64,000 nucleotides of DNA from Crenobacter caeni (GCF_010435965.1 NZ_JAAGAA010000005.1:124001-188000); one strand, 5' to 3'. Numbered from the stretch's first letter, positions 47,367 to 56,364 are shown. The notes: generated from the sequence alone by a model not told the origin. Made by a program: numbers and translations.

Positions 47367-50180
47367 ATGGAACTTGCCAAGAGCTTTGAACCGGGCGACA
47401 TCGAACGCCGCTGGTACGACGTGTGGGACAAGGCCGGCTACTTCAAGCCGAGCATGAACGAAACCCAGCCCTCGTTCTGCATTCAGCTGCCGCCGCCTAA
47501 CGTCACCGGCACGCTGCACATGGGCCACGCCTTCAACCAGACCATCATGGACGGCCTGACCCGCTACTACCGGATGAAGGGCGACAACACGCTGTGGGTG
47601 CCGGGCACCGACCACGCGGGCATCGCCACCCAGATCGTCGTCGAGCGCCAGCTCGCCGAGCAGGGCGTCTCCCGCCACGACCTGGGCCGTGACGCGTTCA
47701 TCTCCAAGGTATGGGAGTGGAAAGAGAAGTCCGGCGGCACCATCACCAGCCAGATGCGCCGCGTCGGCTGCTCGGTCGACTGGGACAAGGAATACTTCAC
47801 CATGGACGACAAGATGTCGACCGCGGTGACCGAGGTGTTCGTGCGCCTGTTCGAACAGGGCCTGATCTACCGCGGCAAGCGCCTCGTCAACTGGGACCCG
47901 AAGCTGGGCACTGCCGTGTCCGACCTCGAAGTGGTTTCCGAGGAAGAAGACGGCAAGATGTGGCATATCGGCTACCCGGTGGTCGGCTCCGACGATGTGG
48001 TGGTAGTTGCCACCACCCGTCCGGAGACGCTGCTGGGTGACGTCGCCGTCGCCGTCAACCCGAGCGACGAGCGCTACCAGCACCTGGTCGGCAAACAGCT
48101 CGAGCTGCCGCTGACCGGTCGCACCATCCCGGTGATCGCCGACGACTACGTCGACGCCGCCTTCGGCACCGGCTTCGTGAAGATCACCCCGGCGCACGAC
48201 TTCAACGACTACCAGGTCGGCAAGCGCCACGCCACAGAGCTGATCAACGTGATGGCGCTGGACGCGACCATCCTGCCCGAGGCCGAAGTGTTCGCCTTCG
48301 ACGGCACCGACATGGGCCGCATCACGCTGCCGGCCGCTTACGCCGGCCTCTCTACCGCCGATGCCCGCAAGGCGGTTCTGGCCGACCTGGAAGCCGCAGG
48401 CCTCTTGGTTGAAACCAAGCCGCACAAGCTGATGGTGCCGCGCGGCGACCGTACCGGCTCGGTGATCGAGCCGCTGCTGACCGACCAGTGGTTCGTCGCG
48501 ATGAGCAAGGTGGGCGAGGGCGACCCGACCGGCAAGAGCATCACGCAGAAGGCGATTGACGCGGTCGAGTCGGGCGAAGTGCGCTTCGTGCCGGAGAACT
48601 GGGTCAACACCTACAACCAGTGGATGAACAACATCCAGGACTGGTGCATCAGCCGCCAGCTGTGGTGGGGTCACCAGATCCCGGCGTGGTACGACGAGGA
48701 CGGCAAGGTCTACGTCGCCCGCACCGAGGAAGAAGCGCGCGCCAAGGCCGGCGGCAAGGTGCTGCGCCGTGACGACGACGTGCTGGATACCTGGTTCTCC
48801 TCCGCGCTGGTGCCGTTCTCCAGCCTGGGCTGGCCGGCCGAAACGCCGGAACTCAAGGCTTTCGTTCCGTCGCAGGTGCTGGTCACCGGCTACGAGATCA
48901 TCTTCTTCTGGGTCGCGCGCATGATCATGATGACGACCCACTTCCTGGGCAAGGTGCCGTTCAAGGACGTGTACATCCACGGCATCGTGCGCGACCACGA
49001 AGGCAAGAAGATGTCGAAGTCCGAAGGCAACGTGATCGACCCGGTCGATTTGATCGACGGCATCGCGCTGCCCGAGCTGATCACCAAGCGCACCACCGGC
49101 CTGCGCCGCCCGGAGAAGGCCCCGCAGATCGTCAAGGCGACCGAGAAGCTGTTCCCCGAGGGCATCCCGGCCTACGGTACCGACGCGCTGCGCTTCACCA
49201 TGGCGAGCTACGCGTCGCTCGGCCGCTCGGTCAACTTCGACTTCAAGCGCGCCGAAGGCTACCGCAACTTCTGCAACAAGCTGTGGAACGCGACCCGCTT
49301 CGTGATGATGAACGTCGAGGGCAAGGACTGCGGCCAGGACGAAACCCTGCCGCTGGAATACAGCTTCGTCGACCAGTGGATCATCGGCCGCCTGCAGCAG
49401 GCCGAGGCCGACGTCACCCAGGCGCTCGACACCTACCGCTTCGACCTGGCCGCGCAGACCATCTACGAGTTCATGTGGAACGAGTACTGCGACTGGTACG
49501 TGGAATTGGCCAAGGTGCAGATCGCCAACGGCAACGAAGCCCAGCAGCGCGCGACCCGCCGCACGCTGGTGCGCGTGCTGGAAGTCGCGCTGCGCCTGAT
49601 CCACCCGATCATGCCCTTCATCAGTGAAGAGCTGTGGCAGACGGTGGCGCCGCTCGCCAACGCGAAGAAGACCGACTCGCTGATGGTCGCGCCGTGGCCC
49701 GTCGCGCAGATGGACAAGGTCGACGCGGCAGCCAACGCCCGCATGGACGCGTTCAAGGACATGGTGAACGCGATCCGCAACCTGCGCGGCGAGATGAACC
49801 TCGGCCCTTCGGTGAAGGCGCCACTGTTCATCGAGGGCGACGCTTCGTTTGCCGAGTTCGTGCCTTACCTGCGCCTGCTGTGCCGCCTGACCGAGGGCAG
49901 CATCGTTGCCAAGTTGCCGGAAGACGACGCGCCGGTGGCGATCTCGGGCGACGCGCGCCTGATGCTGAAGGTGGAGATCGACAAGGCGGCGGAAACCGCG
50001 CGCCTGACCAAGGAAATCGGCAAGACCGAGGTCGAGATCGGCAAGCTGTCCGCCAAGCTGGAGAAGCCGGGCTACGTCGACAAGGCGCCGGCGCACCTGG
50101 TCGAGCGCGACCGCGCGCAACTGGCGGACTTCAGCGACAAGCTGGACAAGCTGAAGGCGCAACTGGCCAAGCTTGCCTAA
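47367..50180 (+). CDS. valS: Valyl-tRNA synthetase
   Basis: Class I aminoacyl-tRNA synthetase charging tRNA-Val, with editing of threonine. The 937 residues carry [12 protein letters not shown] (HMGH, residues 51-54), an inserted CP1 editing domain, KMSKS at 548-552, a helical anticodon-binding domain and a C-terminal coiled coil (about 870-937) that contacts the tRNA. It ends in a clear terminator. Confidence 0.98.
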   Translation: MELAKSFEPGDIERRWYDVWDKAGYFKPSMNETQPSFCIQLPPPNVTGTLHMGHAFNQTIMDGLTRYYRMKGDNTLWVPGTDHAGIATQIVVERQLAEQGVSRHDLGRDAFISKVWEWKEKSGGTITSQMRRVGCSVDWDKEYFTMDDKMSTAVTEVFVRLFEQGLIYRGKRLVNWDPKLGTAVSDLEVVSEEEDGKMWHIGYPVVGSDDVVVVATTRPETLLGDVAVAVNPSDERYQHLVGKQLELPLTGRTIPVIADDYVDAAFGTGFVKITPAHDFNDYQVGKRHATELINVMALDATILPEAEVFAFDGTDMGRITLPAAYAGLSTADARKAVLADLEAAGLLVETKPHKLMVPRGDRTGSVIEPLLTDQWFVAMSKVGEGDPTGKSITQKAIDAVESGEVRFVPENWVNTYNQWMNNIQDWCISRQLWWGHQIPAWYDEDGKVYVARTEEEARAKAGGKVLRRDDDVLDTWFSSALVPFSSLGWPAETPELKAFVPSQVLVTGYEIIFFWVARMIMMTTHFLGKVPFKDVYIHGIVRDHEGKKMSKSEGNVIDPVDLIDGIALPELITKRTTGLRRPEKAPQIVKATEKLFPEGIPAYGTDALRFTMASYASLGRSVNFDFKRAEGYRNFCNKLWNATRFVMMNVEGKDCGQDETLPLEYSFVDQWIIGRLQQAEADVTQALDTYRFDLAAQTIYEFMWNEYCDWYVELAKVQIANGNEAQQRATRRTLVRVLEVALRLIHPIMPFISEELWQTVAPLANAKKTDSLMVAPWPVAQMDKVDAAANARMDAFKDMVNAIRNLRGEMNLGPSVKAPLFIEGDASFAEFVPYLRLLCRLTEGSIVAKLPEDDAPVAISGDARLMLKVEIDKAAETARLTKEIGKTEVEIGKLSAKLEKPGYVDKAPAHLVERDRAQLADFSDKLDKLKAQLAKLA

Positions 50181-50200
50181 GCGTTAGCAGTCACTTCGAA

Positions 50201-50231
50201 AAACCCGTCCTCTTCGAGGGCGGGTTTTTTT
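50201..50231 (+). terminator. Intrinsic terminator after valS
   Basis: A 12-bp stem (AAACCCG plus CCTC pairing with GAGG and CGGGTTT, including one G-T pair) and a TTC loop lead into seven T residues. Confidence 0.92.
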
Positions 50232-50332
50232 ATTTGGGCTGGCCGCACCGGGTCTTGCCGGCTGCGCCGCGAGGGCACCGTGTAAAACTTCTGGGCGGGA
50301 AAATGCAAATCGCCACCTGGTGAGCGGTGGCA

Positions 50333-50410
50333 ATGGCGGGGCAATCAGGGTTGTGGTTGTTCGTAACCGGCATCCTGCCAGTCGTCTACATCGTGTGGCG
50401 AGACCATTGA
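50333..50410 (+). CDS. Possible 25-residue membrane peptide
   Basis: ATG with GGTGG just upstream opens a 25-codon frame whose product, with QSGLWLFVTGILPVVYIVWR, is one hydrophobic helix with a charged end. This could be chance in a 1-kb gap. The rest of 50232-50600 has no convincing gene, apart from a short terminator-like hairpin at 50463-50482. Confidence 0.22.
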   Translation: MAGQSGLWLFVTGILPVVYIVWRDH

Positions 50411-50462
50411 TGAATCCTCATGAGTAAAAGGGATGCAAAGCGTCAAGATTTTAGCCATGAAT

Positions 50463-50482
50463 TGCTGCTCTGCAGCATTTTT
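50463..50482 (+). terminator. Small terminator-like hairpin
   Basis: TGCTGC-TCT-GCAGCA followed by five T residues, in the gene-free stretch after valS. It could end a short transcript covering the possible 25-codon frame. Confidence 0.45.
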
Positions 50483-50600
50483 GCTCATATTTGTTGGTTC
50501 TTAAGGCCTGGATAATCGATTAGGCAACTATCGCTGTCACGTCTTGCTCTCCCGCTGGACGGGTGCCGGGCGCTGCGCCCTGCAGCATGTGGCCGGGTAG

Positions 50601-50665
50601 GGTGGGTTAGCCGCTGACTGAGCGCGGCAAGCGAAGCGGCGCGAAGGAATGCGGCGTAACCCACC
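50601..50665. repeat. GGTGGGTTA palindromic repeat, copy 1 (65 bp)
   Basis: Begins GGTGGGTTAGCCGC and ends GCGGCGTAACCCACC, so the ends pair. It is nearly identical to the copy at 50956-51020 and directly precedes the 283-bp repeat. Confidence 0.9.
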
Positions 50666-50672
50666 GCGATGT

Positions 50673-50955
50673 GTCCGCTTCGCGGACGCCATTTTCAAGC
50701 CGCTTCCGCGCGGCGGGCGGGGCCATTTCTTTTGTCTCGCCAAAAGAAATGGCCGAAAGAAAAGGCGACCCGAAGCCGCTTCGAAACCCCGCGCCAAAGC
50801 CGCCCGCCAAGGCGCCGCCTAACTCGCGGCTCGCTACCGCGATCCGCTCAAACAGGAGGCGGCTTAAAACCTTGGCGGCCAGCTTCGCCGCGGCTCGCGG
50901 CTACGGGGTTTGGGCTGGATCCCCATTGATGCGGCTGGTTCGTGGCGTTTGATCG
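50673..50955. repeat. 283-bp intergenic repeat, copy 1
   Basis: Aligns without gaps to 52558-52840 with six mismatches (about 98% identity). It opens with GTCCGC-TTC-GCGGAC and contains a 14-bp perfect hairpin, GGCCATTTCTTTTG (50721-50734) with CAAAAGAAATGGCC (50741-50754). Open frames across it in several phases have no start sites or family likeness and are not genes. Confidence 0.95.
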
Positions 50956-51020
50956 GGTGGGTTAGCCGCTGACCGAGCGCGGCAAGCGAAGCGGCGCGAG
51001 GGAATGCGGCGTAACCCACC
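50956..51020. repeat. GGTGGGTTA palindromic repeat, copy 2 (65 bp)
   Basis: Same length and ends as copy 1, abutting the end of the 283-bp repeat. Afterwards the sequence starts to resemble the beginning of another 283-bp unit (GTGTCCG) and then diverges. 51021-51224 holds no gene. Confidence 0.9.
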
Positions 51021-51224
51021 GCGGAGTGTCCGTTGAGCGGGCGATATTTCTTGTCGTCTGACGCCATGGGTCCGAATCAGCGATCCGCCCAGATAGGGGG
51101 CTGCTTCAATCCTGATGGCCTGTTGTCGTGGCGACATGGTTGTTCAGGGTGGCTTCGGCAAGGCTTTTTTGCTGGTGCCGATGCTGATAGCCTTCGGTCA
51201 ATACAGCTTTGATGAAAGTGGCTC

Positions 51225-51764
51225 ATGAAACAGCACCATGCGGGTCTTTCCACGGCAAACCGGCTTTTCTGTGCGGCGGGTGGCGTCCGGTGTCTGCTGG
51301 CGTGCGGGCTGGTGTTTTCTCTTTCAGCGTGCGCGAGTCTGGAAGACTTCCAGAAGATGACGCCGGCAGAGCGGGCGCGGACGGTATGCGAGAGCCGGTC
51401 GGACTACGCCGGGGTGCAGCGAAAAATCCGGGATTTCGAAAGCAGGGTCGCGGAGGCGGATGAGGCGATGCGCAAAGGGGTACGCAGCCATCGCCAGTGC
51501 AATCGGGTCAAGGTGTATGGAGACAAGATCACGACCTGCACCACCATCGGCAATACCACCCAGTGCAGGGAGAGCCGCCCCGAGCGTTTTGAGAAACAGT
51601 GCGTGGATGTGCTGCTGCCAATCGATGTCCGGCAGGAAAAGGAAAACCGGGACGCGTGGGCGGCTGAAATCAAGGCACTGCAGGCGCGTGGCAGGCAGGT
51701 GTATGGAGAGTGTTTTGCGTCAGTGGTCAAGCTGAGTGTCGAGGACGCCTACAAGCTCTATTGA
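51225..51764 (+). CDS. Putative lipoprotein, unknown
   Basis: A 179-residue protein whose long N-terminus (basic, then CLLACGLVFSLSAC) ends in a lipobox, LSAC, with C36 as the probable lipidated cysteine. The remainder is charged and helical (RKIRDFESRVAEADEAM) with further cysteines (CESR, QCNR, TTCTT, QCRE, QCVD, ECFA) that could form disulfides in the periplasm. Not recognised. It lies between the two 283-bp repeats. Confidence 0.65.
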   Translation: MKQHHAGLSTANRLFCAAGGVRCLLACGLVFSLSACASLEDFQKMTPAERARTVCESRSDYAGVQRKIRDFESRVAEADEAMRKGVRSHRQCNRVKVYGDKITTCTTIGNTTQCRESRPERFEKQCVDVLLPIDVRQEKENRDAWAAEIKALQARGRQVYGECFASVVKLSVEDAYKLY

Positions 51765-51854
51765 CGCTCGCCTGGATACCAGCCCGGTTTGCCATGTTCC
51801 GGATGCTTGTTTGTGCCGGTATGTCCGCTGCGATAGGCGGCACAAAGGCCTGTT

Positions 51855-52178
51855 TCAATCGACTAGCGTCGTGCCTGCCAGTTCTTTCACGAATTCCCGT
51901 TTGATTGTCGTGCTGCTGATGTAGAACAGTTCGACGTCTTCGCCAGCCTGCGTGTATGCGGCGCGGAAGTTGTGGCTGCCTACCACGATCTTGTATTCGA
52001 GGATGGTGCGGTTGCCCCTTTTCAGGTGGTAGGCGGGTTTGATCTTGTGGGGGCGGTGTTCGATGATTTCGGGCAGGGTGTGCTGGATATTGTGCCTGAT
52101 GTCTGCCTCAAGCTGGCCGTGTTTGCTGAAGAAGCGCTGGATGTACTTGTTGTTGTCGATTCTGACGGTGCAGGGCAT
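51855..52178 (-). CDS. Unknown protein, possible RelE-like partner
   Basis: A 107-residue basic protein. The second half, RTILEYKIVVGSHNFRAAY followed by VELFYISSTTIKREFVKEL, has the strand order and basic residues of RelE/HigB-type toxins, but this is a visual impression only. It is the second gene of a pair, 30 bases after the 90-residue gene on the same strand, in an antitoxin-first layout. No clear ribosome site precedes it, which would fit translational coupling. Confidence 0.55.
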   Translation of the reverse strand: MPCTVRIDNNKYIQRFFSKHGQLEADIRHNIQHTLPEIIEHRPHKIKPAYHLKRGNRTILEYKIVVGSHNFRAAYTQAGEDVELFYISSTTIKREFVKELAGTTLVD

Positions 52179-52208
52179 GGCGGTGCTCGCTTTGGTGGTG
52201 GCTGCGTG

Positions 52209-52481
52209 TCAGAGTCTGTGTTTCACCATGTAGTATTTCCGGTTCTTCGGGAATTCGACCGACTTCAGTTGCTTGAGCAGGTGTTCCAGTTTGGCCGCTT
52301 CGACGTTCCTGAATTCCTTGTGCTCGAATCCGTCCTCGACGACGTGGAAGGTGCCCTGATCCTGCTTGGTGATGACGATCTTGCGGTCTTTCTTGTAGGT
52401 CAACAGTTCGACCTTTTCGCCGACACGCATCTTTTTAAGTTCGTTCAGTGGCGTGTTGATGAAGGTCTTGATGTCGTGCAT
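52209..52481 (-). CDS. Unknown 90-residue protein, first of a pair
   Basis: A soluble protein (MHDIKTFINTPLNELKKMRV) with alternating charged residues and LLTYKKDRKIVITKQDQGTFHVVEDGFE, probably beta-rich, ending KNRKYYMVKHRL. AGGGGAA gives a good ribosome site. It could be the antitoxin of the pair or just a conserved hypothetical. It lies immediately outside the second 283-bp repeat. Confidence 0.6.
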   Translation of the reverse strand: MHDIKTFINTPLNELKKMRVGEKVELLTYKKDRKIVITKQDQGTFHVVEDGFEHKEFRNVEAAKLEHLLKQLKSVEFPKNRKYYMVKHRL

Positions 52482-52557
52482 GGGGTTCCCCTGTCAAAAG
52501 CGCGTTTCGTACAGGGTAGGTTAATCTTCGAAAAAATCCAGTTGAAAAAGATATTGA

Positions 52558-52840
52558 GTCCGCTTCGCGGACGACATTTTCAAGCCGCTTCCGCGCGGCG
52601 GACGGGGCCATTTCTTTTGTCTCGCCAAAAGAAATGGCCGAAAGAAAAGGCGACCCGGAGCCGCTTCGAAACCCCGCGCCAAAGCCGCCCGCCAAGGCGC
52701 CGCCTAACTCGCGTCTCGCTACCGCGATCCGCTCAAACAGGAGGCGGCTTAAAACCTTGGCGGCCAGCTTCGTCGCGGCTCGCGGCTACGGGGTTTGGGC
52801 TGGATCCCCATTGATGCGGCTGGTTCGTGGCGTTTGGTCG
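52558..52840. repeat. 283-bp intergenic repeat, copy 2
   Basis: Same orientation and length as copy 1, with six substitutions and no indels. The 14-bp hairpin arms are identical. With copy 1 it brackets the lipoprotein and the two-gene cassette, 1.6 kb apart. The stretch 52482-53252 contains this copy, two palindromic repeats and the diverged relative, and no gene. Confidence 0.95.
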
Positions 52841-52873
52841 GGTGGGTTAGCCGCCGGCGGCGGCGTAACCCAC
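52841..52873. repeat. GGTGGGTTA palindromic repeat, short copy 3
   Basis: GTGGGTTAGCCGCC and GGCGGCGTAACCCAC pair around a GGC centre. It abuts copy 2 of the 283-bp repeat as copy 2 of this element abuts copy 1, but its interior is deleted. Confidence 0.85.
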
Positions 52874-52899
52874 AAAGGGATTGTGACTTGCAAATAATT

Positions 52900-52929
52900 G
52901 GTGGGTTACGGCCTGCGGCCTAACCCACC
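52900..52929. repeat. GGTGGGTTA palindromic repeat, short copy 4
   Basis: GGTGGGTTACGGCC-TGC-GGCCTAACCCACC, a compact hairpin with the same terminal sequence and a different stem interior. Confidence 0.85.
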
Positions 52930-52984
52930 CTACGCGTTGTACGCCAGCCGACAATCCCCGTCAGGCTCGCGCCGGCGTAAAAAT

Positions 52985-53168
52985 GGCCGGCGAGGTTTTA
53001 AGCTGGCCCTTGTTCGAGCGATTCGACGGTAGCGAATACCCCGCTGAGCGAATCAAAGATTCGCACGCATGGAGTTGGCCAGCGCCTTGCCGACCGTTTT
53101 TATGACTGGGTTTTGCGGGCCGCCGACGGCGTTTTGGATGCAAGGGGCTTGTCGCCATAAGCCCCTTG
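52985..53168. repeat. Diverged inverted relative of the 283-bp repeat
   Basis: 52985-53035 matches the reverse complement of 50830-50880 at roughly four bases in five, sharing GGTTTTAAGC, TTGAGCG-like and CGGTAGCGA blocks. A second match, GAGTTGGCC.GCGCCTTG, follows. At the place of the 14-bp hairpin it has CAAGGGGCTT (53141-53150) and AAGCCCCTTG (53159-53168), a different stem. Confidence 0.75.
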
Positions 53169-53252
53169 CCCATTTCTATCTGACTGATGATGGTGGGTGA
53201 CAGTCTGTAGTGTTTAATCGTCCGTGACTTTACATCTATGAGCCAATTGCTT

Positions 53253-53783
53253 TTATAAATCCCACACCCGCCATTCAGTTCCTCCAATTCTGATTTGTAC
53301 TTCATCTTTTAGGAATGTGAAGAAGTTGCATGAATTTTCAAAATTTCCAGATAGGCAGCCAGCTGTAAATTGATGGCAATTATCCATTATAAGGTTATAG
53401 CTTCGTTGACTTCCAATCATTGACTCTGCAAGCTTTGCAACATTTGTAGATCCGACAGGAGTGCCTGCATTGCAAGATACATAAATTGATATTGCGGTAT
53501 TCCAACCGCCAAGTCTATTTATGAACTGTTTTGGATTAACGCGCTCTATTATTCCATCGCCACTTAGGTGAACTATATTGTTGCTGCCAATGTAAATTCC
53601 GGAGTGTTCTGCAGTTCCTGCTGCTAAATCACAATAAATTACACTGCCAATAGCCGGTGCAGAGACTTTGTCTCGAACTGCATTGTCAATAAAACTCTCG
53701 ACAAGATTGTTAACTGGACGTTTAATTTGTCCGTTTATGACTGCTCCAATGGTTGAGCCTACTATTGTGTTTAATAGTCCCAT
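53253..53783 (-). CDS. LRAT-domain protein (NlpC/P60-like fold)
   Basis: A 176-residue, AT-rich gene. The product has the LRAT pattern: EHSGIYIG with H60, VHLSG with H72, and MDNCHQFTAG with C136, i.e. the catalytic His/His/Cys set and NC-x-x-F of this permuted papain-like fold. Relatives are acyltransferases or phospholipases, or proteins of unknown role in bacteria. The N-terminus (LLNTIVGSTIGAVINGQI) is hydrophobic, perhaps membrane-interacting. ATG 53783 follows GGAGAG. Base composition is unlike the core genes, so it was probably acquired. It is downstream of the 266-residue gene. Confidence 0.78.
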   Translation of the reverse strand: MGLLNTIVGSTIGAVINGQIKRPVNNLVESFIDNAVRDKVSAPAIGSVIYCDLAAGTAEHSGIYIGSNNIVHLSGDGIIERVNPKQFINRLGGWNTAISIYVSCNAGTPVGSTNVAKLAESMIGSQRSYNLIMDNCHQFTAGCLSGNFENSCNFFTFLKDEVQIRIGGTEWRVWDL

Positions 53784-53892
53784 TTGCACTCTCCAAAATT
53801 TTGCAAAAATATAAATATAAGTTCAGTCTGGTCTGGTTAGGGGTGTTGTGTTTATGCTTGCATATGTGATTTTTATTTGTACGGATAAATTT

Positions 53893-54693
53893 TCATTTTG
53901 GTTTAGTCCTCCAGTGCGTTTGAATGCGAACTAATTCAGATTCCTCGTTTTTCGCAATTGTATTTCGTTCCGTTGTTAACGCTTTAAAAAAATCTCTGCA
54001 GATGCCGTGTTCTGCAATATCTAATTTTTCGTGTAGTTGTTCAAGTAAAATTACCGATGCATTGCTGTCTTTTTTGTATGTTGCTGTTATTGAATAACTG
54101 AGCCCAGTTGATTGGTTGAATGAGTAGCCATCTGCTACATGCAGTAAGTTTACAGACTTTGGGATGCACCAGCCAATTGATGTTTCTACCCCTTTTGTAT
54201 TTATCACGTCTACTATTTCTGATTTGATGTAAAAACCAAATAGCTTGCACGAAACCCATGGTTCATTGCTGGTTAAAAATTTACTTTCATGGATTTCTTT
54301 TGCTAGTTCTATTTCAAAATTTAGCTCAATGTCAAAATCTGTTGCAGCACAGCCTTTTGCGTTAATGGGTGGGTGGATTTTTATTTTCTTTATGGTGATG
54401 GTGCCTAGTGTTGAGGATATGAATTCTCCTTCGGCAAATAAAGACCAGATTAGCTTTGCTTGGTTGATGAGGGCGTTGTGATCGGACTTGTTTGCTCTGA
54501 GGCGAAGCGTCCAGACTAAATTGTCTTTTTTGTTGGTGGCTCTGTCGTATAAATGGATATTCCCAATTGGGGATGGGTGTGCGCACGAAGCCGCTGACAT
54601 GTATTTCATTGGGCTCAAGCCGTTACATGAACCAGTTCTTTTTATTAACTCATTGGAAAGAATGGAAATTACGTAGTCTGCATGCAAGAACAT
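53893..54693 (-). CDS. AT-rich gene of unknown function
   Basis: A 266-residue protein not recognised. It lacks a signal peptide or membrane span and looks beta-rich in the middle (TLGTITIKKIKIHPP, SYSITATYKKDS) with a helical, charged C-terminus. GGAG lies eight bases before the ATG. Its AT-rich codons match only the LRAT gene 109 bp downstream, so the two probably arrived together. It follows trpE on the same strand. Confidence 0.6.
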   Translation of the reverse strand: MFLHADYVISILSNELIKRTGSCNGLSPMKYMSAASCAHPSPIGNIHLYDRATNKKDNLVWTLRLRANKSDHNALINQAKLIWSLFAEGEFISSTLGTITIKKIKIHPPINAKGCAATDFDIELNFEIELAKEIHESKFLTSNEPWVSCKLFGFYIKSEIVDVINTKGVETSIGWCIPKSVNLLHVADGYSFNQSTGLSYSITATYKKDSNASVILLEQLHEKLDIAEHGICRDFFKALTTERNTIAKNEESELVRIQTHWRTKPK

Positions 54694-54773
54694 AATATTG
54701 GCTCCAGATATGGTATTTGCAATTTCTCGCAGACTACTTTATCCCCGAGTGCCGGGTCGTTTGTGAAAAATGT

Positions 54774-56237
54774 TCACCCATCCAACCCTGCCTGCACCAA
54801 TTCAGCTGCGCGGATCACCGCGCGGGCCTTGTTCTGGGTTTCCTGCCATTCCGATTCGGGCACCGAGTCGGCGACCACGCCGGCGCCGGATTGCACGGTG
54901 AGCACGCCGTTCTTGATTACCGCGGTGCGGATGGCGATGGCGAGGTCCATGTCGCCGGAGAAGCCGAGGTAGCCGACGGCGCCGCCGTACACGCCGCGCC
55001 CCGAAGGTTCGAATTCGTCGATGATTTCCATCGCGCGCACCTTGGGCGCGCCGGAGAGGGTGCCGGCGGGGAAGGTGGCGCGCAGCACGTCTATGTTCGA
55101 GGTGGCGGGCGACACCGTGCCTTCCACGCTGGAGACGATGTGCATCACATGCGAGTAGCGCTCGATGACCATATTGTCGGTGACGCGCACACTTCCGGTG
55201 TCGGCGACGCGGCCGACGTCGTTGCGGCCCAGGTCCATCAGCATCACGTGCTCGGCGATTTCCTTGGGGTCGGCCAACAGGTCGGCGGCCAGCGCCTCGT
55301 CTTCCTCGCGGTTCTTGCCGCGCACGCGGGTGCCGGCGATCGGGCGCACCGTCACTGTGTCGTGCTCGCGGCGCACCAGGATCTCGGGCGACGCGCCGAC
55401 GACGTGGAAGTCGTCGAAGTGGTAGAGGAACATGTAGGGCGAGGGGTTGAGGCTGCGCAGTGCGCGATAGAGCGACAGGGGCGAGTCGGTGAACGGCATG
55501 CTCATGCGCTGCGAGAGCACTACCTGCATGATGTCGCCGTCGACGATGTAGCGCTTGGCCGACTCGACCGCCGCCTTGAACGCCTCCTGCCCGAACTCGG
55601 ACGTTGCCTGCGTGGTTTGCGAGGGCAGCGACAGCGGCAAGGGCGAGGGTTCGCGCAGGCGGCCGCGCAGCTGGGCGAGGCGCGCGTGCGCCTTTTGCAG
55701 CGCGTTGGGTACCGCCGGGTCGGCGTACACGATCAGCGTGAGCTTGCCCGAGAGGTTGTCGACCACCGCCAGCTCTTCGGAGAGCATCAACAGGATGTCC
55801 GGCGTGCCGGCCGGGTCTTCCTTGCGGCCGTCGGCGAGGCGCTTCTCGACATAGCGCACGGTGTCGTAGCCGAAGTAACCGACCAGCCCGCCGGCGAAGC
55901 GCGGCAGGGCTTCGGCGGGCGGGGTGTGGAAGCGCTGCTGGAACGCCTCGATGAAGGCGAGCGGGTCGCCCTGGTGGCGTTCGATCACCTTGTCGCCGTA
56001 CTCGACCTGCACCCGGTCACGGTTCACCCGCACGCGGGTGGTGGCGGGCAGGCCGATGAAGGAGTAGCGGCCGAAGCGTTCGCCGCCGACTACCGATTCG
56101 AGCAGGTAGGAGTAGGGCGCGTTGGCGAGCTTCAGGTAGACCGACAAGGGGGTGTCGAGGTCGGCGAACAGCTCGAGGGTGACGGGGATGCGGTTGTAGC
56201 CGGCGTCGGCCAGCGCGTTGAATTCGGTTTGCAGCAT
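54774..56237 (-). CDS. trpE: Anthranilate synthase component I
   Basis: Converts chorismate to anthranilate using ammonia from TrpG, first step of tryptophan synthesis. The 487-residue protein has the N-terminal tryptophan-binding region with [18 protein letters not shown] and the catalytic C-terminal domain: [34 protein letters not shown] and [21 protein letters not shown] precedes the ATG. No trpG or trpD follows; the AT-rich island does. It is last in an rpe-gph-trpE run. Confidence 0.97.
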   Translation of the reverse strand: MLQTEFNALADAGYNRIPVTLELFADLDTPLSVYLKLANAPYSYLLESVVGGERFGRYSFIGLPATTRVRVNRDRVQVEYGDKVIERHQGDPLAFIEAFQQRFHTPPAEALPRFAGGLVGYFGYDTVRYVEKRLADGRKEDPAGTPDILLMLSEELAVVDNLSGKLTLIVYADPAVPNALQKAHARLAQLRGRLREPSPLPLSLPSQTTQATSEFGQEAFKAAVESAKRYIVDGDIMQVVLSQRMSMPFTDSPLSLYRALRSLNPSPYMFLYHFDDFHVVGASPEILVRREHDTVTVRPIAGTRVRGKNREEDEALAADLLADPKEIAEHVMLMDLGRNDVGRVADTGSVRVTDNMVIERYSHVMHIVSSVEGTVSPATSNIDVLRATFPAGTLSGAPKVRAMEIIDEFEPSGRGVYGGAVGYLGFSGDMDLAIAIRTAVIKNGVLTVQSGAGVVADSVPESEWQETQNKARAVIRAAELVQAGLDG

Positions 56238-56364
56238 GGGGGCTCCCGGTGGGGCTGATGTGTAGGTGGCGGGGATCTAGTGCGTGTCTAGCGTCGCCAT
56301 CGGCAGGGCAGCAGGGCCGGGAGCAGTATCGTCATGAGCTTGCGGTCAGTTGTATGTCAGATCG

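Noticed and set aside
50669..50952. Open frames across the 283-bp repeat, repeated at 52570-52897
   Set aside because: Frames are open in several phases at both copies, lack ribosome sites, and substitutions between copies are not biased to synonymous positions. They are phantom frames of a noncoding repeat.
51090..51875. TTTCAATC-like ends near 51110 and 51850 considered as CRISPR repeat remnants
   Set aside because: Only two imperfect, widely separated matches, no regular spacers and no cas genes.
52961..53305. Minus-strand 114-codon open frame overlapping the end of the LRAT gene
   Set aside because: It begins inside the LRAT coding region in another phase and continues through the diverged repeat; product is low-complexity and basic with no ribosome site.
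56238..56364. A 15-codon frame before trpE considered as a trp leader peptide
   Set aside because: It contains only one Trp codon, no tandem Trp pair, and no terminator/antiterminator pair follows.
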